Assembly: GCF_000981385.1 (NCBI RefSeq)
Contig: NZ_LATZ01000135.1
Coordinates: forward strand, 1 to 64,000
DNA from: Bacillus sp. SA1-12
GTDB lineage: Bacteria > Bacillota > Bacilli > Bacillales > Bacillaceae
Direction: 5' to 3'
Length of the DNA: 64,000 nucleotides
This document shows positions 63,294-64,000 of the stretch, in pieces (position 1 is the stretch's first letter; each line of letters starts with the position of its first letter). The translations under genes and the position numbers were made by a program. The notes below the pieces were generated by a model. That model was not told where the DNA came from, did no database searches, and saw nothing but the letters and a program-made list of their open reading frames with translations.

Positions 63294-63581
63294 ATGGCAA
63301 AAAAATGGCGTCAGCAGCTAACGAGATGGATTACAAATACAATTGAACTACCGCCGGATGTCATGATGGATCTTCCTAGAATTACGATGGTTGGTCAGCT
63401 TCATATTTACATAGAAAATCATCGAGGTCTCCTTAAATTTACTGATACGGAGCTTCGTCTTCTATTAAAGCAAGGACAGCTTTTAATTAAAGGAGAAGCC
63501 TTTGTCATAAAGACGATTTTGCCAGAAGAAATCCTTCTTGAAGGGAAAATAAATCAGGTTCTTTATCTTGATGGAACTTAA
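63294..63581 (+). CDS. yqfC: Sporulation protein YqfC
   Basis: The protein has 95 residues with the YabP/YqfC domain (LPRITMVGQLHIYIENHRG). The family is needed for efficient sporulation, usually sigma-E controlled and paired with yqfD. GAAAGGGGG precedes ATG 63294. Confidence 0.92.
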   Translation: MAKKWRQQLTRWITNTIELPPDVMMDLPRITMVGQLHIYIENHRGLLKFTDTELRLLLKQGQLLIKGEAFVIKTILPEEILLEGKINQVLYLDGT

Positions 63582-63609
63582 GAGAGCATTGCATAAGTTC
63601 GTTATTAGA

Positions 63610-63646
63610 AGTCTGCTGTGTAGTGCACATTTTTACACAGCAGGCA
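63610..63646 (+). other. Hairpin between yqfC and yqfD
   Basis: CTGCTGTGTA and TACACAGCAG form a ten-pair stem without a following T run. It may moderate read-through from yqfC to yqfD or protect the transcript end. Confidence 0.5.
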
Positions 63647-63704
63647 AGCATTGGACTTATAATTAATCACCATATCTATGTTGTTTATATATAGGGGGAT
63701 GAGC

Positions 63705-64000
63705 ATGAAAAATCAATGGACAAGTTTTTTATTCGGGGTTGTAAAAGTGAGTATTCAAGGACGAGGAACTGAACGTTTTTTAAATGACTGCATTCGTGAG
63801 AAGATTGTTGTTTGGAATGTAAGAAGAAATCAAAAAGATGGGATGCATTTTTTCATTCGCCTTCAAGATGTACATGCCTTAAGAAGAGTGGTAAGAAAGA
63901 ATGAATGCAAATGCCGTTTTGAAAAAAGATTGGGCTTCCCATTTTTCTTGAGAAGATCCTGGCGGAACAGCGGATTTGTATTAGGTCTATTAGCATTTTT
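63705..64000 (+). CDS. yqfD: Sporulation protein YqfD, 5' part (cut by window edge)
   Basis: The first ~98 residues are present: WTSFLFGVVKVSIQGRG, a conserved N-terminal domain, then the start of a membrane span (GFVLGLLAFF). YqfD is a membrane protein needed for sporulation that follows yqfC. ATG 63705 lies after GGGGGATGAGC; ATG 63699 is in frame but too close to that site. The frame is open to the window end. Confidence 0.9.
   Translation, partial: MKNQWTSFLFGVVKVSIQGRGTERFLNDCIREKIVVWNVRRNQKDGMHFFIRLQDVHALRRVVRKNECKCRFEKRLGFPFFLRRSWRNSGFVLGLLAF

Noticed and set aside
1..64000. CRISPR arrays, rRNA or tRNA genes, prophage or defence islands
   Set aside because: I looked for regularly spaced repeats, conserved rRNA/tRNA strings and typical marker genes and saw none.

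Overview
The window is chromosomal core sequence of a low-GC, endospore-forming Firmicute of the Bacillaceae. The evidence is gene content and order: the rarA-cymR-iscS-mnmA-yrrB-recD2 block, the alaS-ireB-ruvX-mltG-trmR-trhP1-trhP2-udk-greA block, sigK, the yqeG-yqeH-aroE-nadD late-competence block, gpr-spoIIP-lepA-hemW, the hrcA-grpE-dnaK-dnaJ heat-shock operon and rpsU-yqeY-yqeZ-floA-yqfB-yqfC-yqfD all match the arrangement known in Bacillus subtilis. AGGAGG-type ribosome binding sites, frequent TTG/GTG starts and several sporulation genes agree with this. It is neither B. subtilis nor a close relative, because several neighbours are missing and many intergenic repeats are present.

Layout: 1-1.1 kb holds the 3' end of a group II intron abutting, and apparently truncating, a reverse-strand rsfA-like gene. 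1.4-11.2 kb covers DNA repair (rarA, recD2), sulfur control and tRNA thiolation (cymR, iscS, mnmA) and small yrr/yrz genes. 11.2-25.9 kb runs from an AI-2E family permease through a T-box-controlled alaS to tRNA wobble-uridine hydroxylation and methoxylation genes, greA, a sporulation-type PBP and yrrS. 25.9-27.4 kb is a dead IS3-family element sitting exactly in the yrrS terminator. 27.6-31.7 kb has yrzA, mtnN, yrhC, a leader-peptide/tandem-hairpin unit, YrzI-type small peptides, an uninterrupted sigK, a probable frameshifted YjcZ-like gene and sda with DnaA boxes. 32-37 kb is the tightly packed yqeG-yqeM operon. 37.4-41.4 kb is the com locus with a badly damaged comEC. 41.7-46.4 kb has holA, rpsT, gpr, spoIIP and yqxA. 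46.9-58.2 kb has lepA, hemW, the CIRCE-controlled chaperone operon and its RNA/protein methylation tail. 58.4-64 kb has deoC, rpsU, yqeY, the flotillin operon and the start of yqfD, which is cut by the window edge.

Most of the window is conserved housekeeping and sporulation sequence. The unusual material lies between genes: a group of structured, related intergenic elements (one inside the alaS T-box leader, one followed by a terminator just before trmR, one upstream of gpr), two other dispersed repeat families, an attenuator-like peptide leader, and gene decay (comEC, an IS copy, a YjcZ-like gene, and absence of the yrrT and mccAB neighbours of mtnN). I did not find a clearly new defence or metabolic system. 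The best candidates for undescribed biology are the structured intergenic RNAs and the small-peptide locus near 29.4-30.1 kb.
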